Positions 52,206-53,419 of a DNA stretch of 53,419 bases are shown here, in pieces; the stretch's first letter is position 1; every line of letters begins with the position of its first letter. The translations under genes were made by a program, and so were the position numbers. The notes under the pieces were generated by a model, which saw only the letters and a program-made list of their open reading frames with translations, did no database searches and had not been told where the DNA came from. The stretch covers positions 60,770 through 114,188 of the forward strand of contig SWDO01000014.1 in NCBI GenBank assembly GCA_005116895.1, given 5' to 3'. This stretch comes from Nitrospira sp. (GTDB taxonomy: Bacteria > Nitrospirota > Nitrospiria > Nitrospirales > Nitrospiraceae).

Positions 52206-53419
52206 ATGACGGGGGCATTGCCGGGAGGGCCAACGCCCATCTTACTGACGGCGCCGGGAGCGCCGGACCCAACGCCGGTCTTGCTGGCAGCCAAGCGGAA
52301 TGCCGAGGAGGTGCGAGCGATTTTGTCCGCCTATGGCCTGCGAGATCTCGGTCAAGCGGACCGTAATCTCGATGCCATGGCCGGTGATCCAATCCAACGC
52401 CGACAGCTGGCCGACATCCTCCCGCTGTTGATGGAATCGATTGCCCGAACGGCCGATCCCGACCAGGCGTTGAACCACTGGGAGCGAATGTTGACGAGCG
52501 TATCCCGAACCTCATTTCTCGACTACTTGCGCACGTGGCCGCGCATGCTCGATCTTCTCTGTGTGATCTTCGGTAACAGCGATGCCTTAACCTTTACGCT
52601 CATTCGAGACCCGACCGTGGTGTACTGGCTGGCTGAGGAGGATGTCCTCACGCGACCTCCGACGCGGAAGGGGATGGAGCGCGCGCTGTACGCGAGCATC
52701 GGGCATCTCACCTCCAAAGAATCGAAGCTGGATGCGCTGCGTCGGTTCCAGCGGCGAGAGATGTTGCGGATCGGTGTGCGGGATCTTCTCCGCCTCTCGA
52801 CGGTGCCGGAGACAACCGGCGCGTTGTCGGATTTGGCCTGCCTCCTGATTCATGCGGCCTACGAGGTTGTCGACGCCGATCTCCGTCAGCAATATGGCAT
52901 TCCCATGCATCAGAATCGGCAGCGACGGTGGGTAGAGACCAAGTTCGTCGTGATGGGGATGGGCAAGCTCGGTGGACATGAACTGAATTACAGTTCCGAT
53001 GTGGACCTGATCTACCTCTATGAATCCCATGATGGAGAGACCAGAGCGCCGAGAGGGAGGCGTGCCGTGATCCCAGCCGGTGTCGGGATTTCCAATGAAG
53101 AATATTTTGAAATTCTCGCCCGTGAGCTCACCAGGGTGTTGGTCGAACCCACCAGGGAAGGCTACGTCTTTCGAGTCGATCTACGTTTGCGGGCCGAGGG
53201 TTCTGTTGGCCAGTTGGCTCGCTCGCTGGTCGAGTATCGGAAATATTATGCGACACGCGGACAGGTCTGGGAGCGGTTAGCGTTGCTCAAAGCGTGGCCG
53301 GTCGCTGGATCCCATGATGTCGGACAGGCGTTTCTGAAGCTGGTGAAGTCGTTTGTCTTGGGGACCGGGGGAAAAATGGATCGCGACAAGGCGTTGACGA
53401 TCGTGCAAGACGTCCGCGC
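52206..53419 (+). CDS. glnE: glutamine synthetase adenylyltransferase, N-terminal part, cut by window edge
   Basis: The open frame from ATG 52206 runs past the window end, showing 404 residues. It contains FLDYLRTWPRMLDLLCVIFG, the first GlnE nucleotidyltransferase motif VMGMGKLGGHELNYSSDVDL with canonical Asp265-x-Asp267, then EYFEILARELTRVL, VFRVDLRLRAEGSVGQL and WERLALLKAWPVAG. GlnE adds or removes AMP on Tyr397 of GlnA under PII control. The N-terminal 45 residues are Pro/Gly-rich and unusual. Because the end is missing I cannot say whether the second half is present. Confidence 0.9.
   Translation, partial: MTGALPGGPTPILLTAPGAPDPTPVLLAAKRNAEEVRAILSAYGLRDLGQADRNLDAMAGDPIQRRQLADILPLLMESIARTADPDQALNHWERMLTSVSRTSFLDYLRTWPRMLDLLCVIFGNSDALTFTLIRDPTVVYWLAEEDVLTRPPTRKGMERALYASIGHLTSKESKLDALRRFQRREMLRIGVRDLLRLSTVPETTGALSDLACLLIHAAYEVVDADLRQQYGIPMHQNRQRRWVETKFVVMGMGKLGGHELNYSSDVDLIYLYESHDGETRAPRGRRAVIPAGVGISNEEYFEILARELTRVLVEPTREGYVFRVDLRLRAEGSVGQLARSLVEYRKYYATRGQVWERLALLKAWPVAGSHDVGQAFLKLVKSFVLGTGGKMDRDKALTIVQDVR

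Overview
The window looks like a chromosomal segment of a Gram-negative, non-proteobacterial bacterium, most likely the genus Nitrospira (phylum Nitrospirota). The reasons are the lpt genes and a PilMNOPQ secretin set (outer membrane), moderate-to-high GC with many GTG starts, a complete S10-spc-alpha ribosomal cluster, two divergent GlnE-like genes one of which carries ACT domains, and a CGTGAAA-type heptamer repeat that I associate from memory with Nitrospira spacers. The genus is an inference; no search was run.

Layout: (1) 1-2803, minus strand: the 5' part of an alpha-glucan phosphorylase gene (cut by the window edge), an unrecognised soluble protein, and a two-gene toxin-antitoxin module (Phd/YefM-type antitoxin plus zeta-like ATPase/kinase toxin). 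(2) 2887-6466, plus strand: a DUF4112 membrane protein, a UvrD/Rep-family helicase and an exported HExxH protein. (3) 6494-7148: a promoter and tRNA-Tyr, tRNA-Gly and tRNA-Thr. (4) 7231-8045: a tuf gene lacking about 128 internal codons and frameshifted at the join. (5) 8084-23937: rpsJ to rplQ, including secY, adk, map, infA, rpmJ and rpoA, closed by a near-perfect intrinsic terminator. (6) 24033-28914: lptC-lptA-lptB-rpoN-hpf-rapZ. (7) 28947-34208: a small MerR-like gene and pilMNOPQ. (8) 34386-39492: aroB, nadE, glnB and glnA. (9) 39563-49504: scattered single genes (surface-adhesin-E-like, CBS pair, TPR, ABC-F ATPase, two HDOD proteins, a lipoprotein, a trypsin-like protease, and a lipoprotein gene frameshifted by a 17-bp duplication). 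(10) 49801-53419: two divergent GlnE-type nucleotidyltransferase genes.

How the genes work together: the centre is a growth-core operon for the ribosome, RNA polymerase alpha, SecY translocon and protein maturation. The lpt/rpoN/hpf/rapZ block links LPS export with sigma-54 and envelope/stationary-phase control. The nitrogen theme is unusually dense: GlnB keeps Tyr51, GlnA keeps a Tyr exactly at residue 397 (the adenylylation site), RpoN is present, and two GlnE-like enzymes lie about 10 kb away.

The most notable findings are: the truncated tuf at a tRNA(Tyr-Gly-Thr)/rpsJ boundary, which looks like a join between two tuf loci (tufB-type left flank, tufA-type right flank) and may be an assembly collapse; the exact 17-bp tandem duplication that truncates a lipoprotein; the ACT-ACT-GlnE hybrid with an Asp-to-Glu change in its catalytic motif; and several structured spacers inside the ribosomal cluster. 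I found no CRISPR array, insertion sequence, rRNA gene or prophage.
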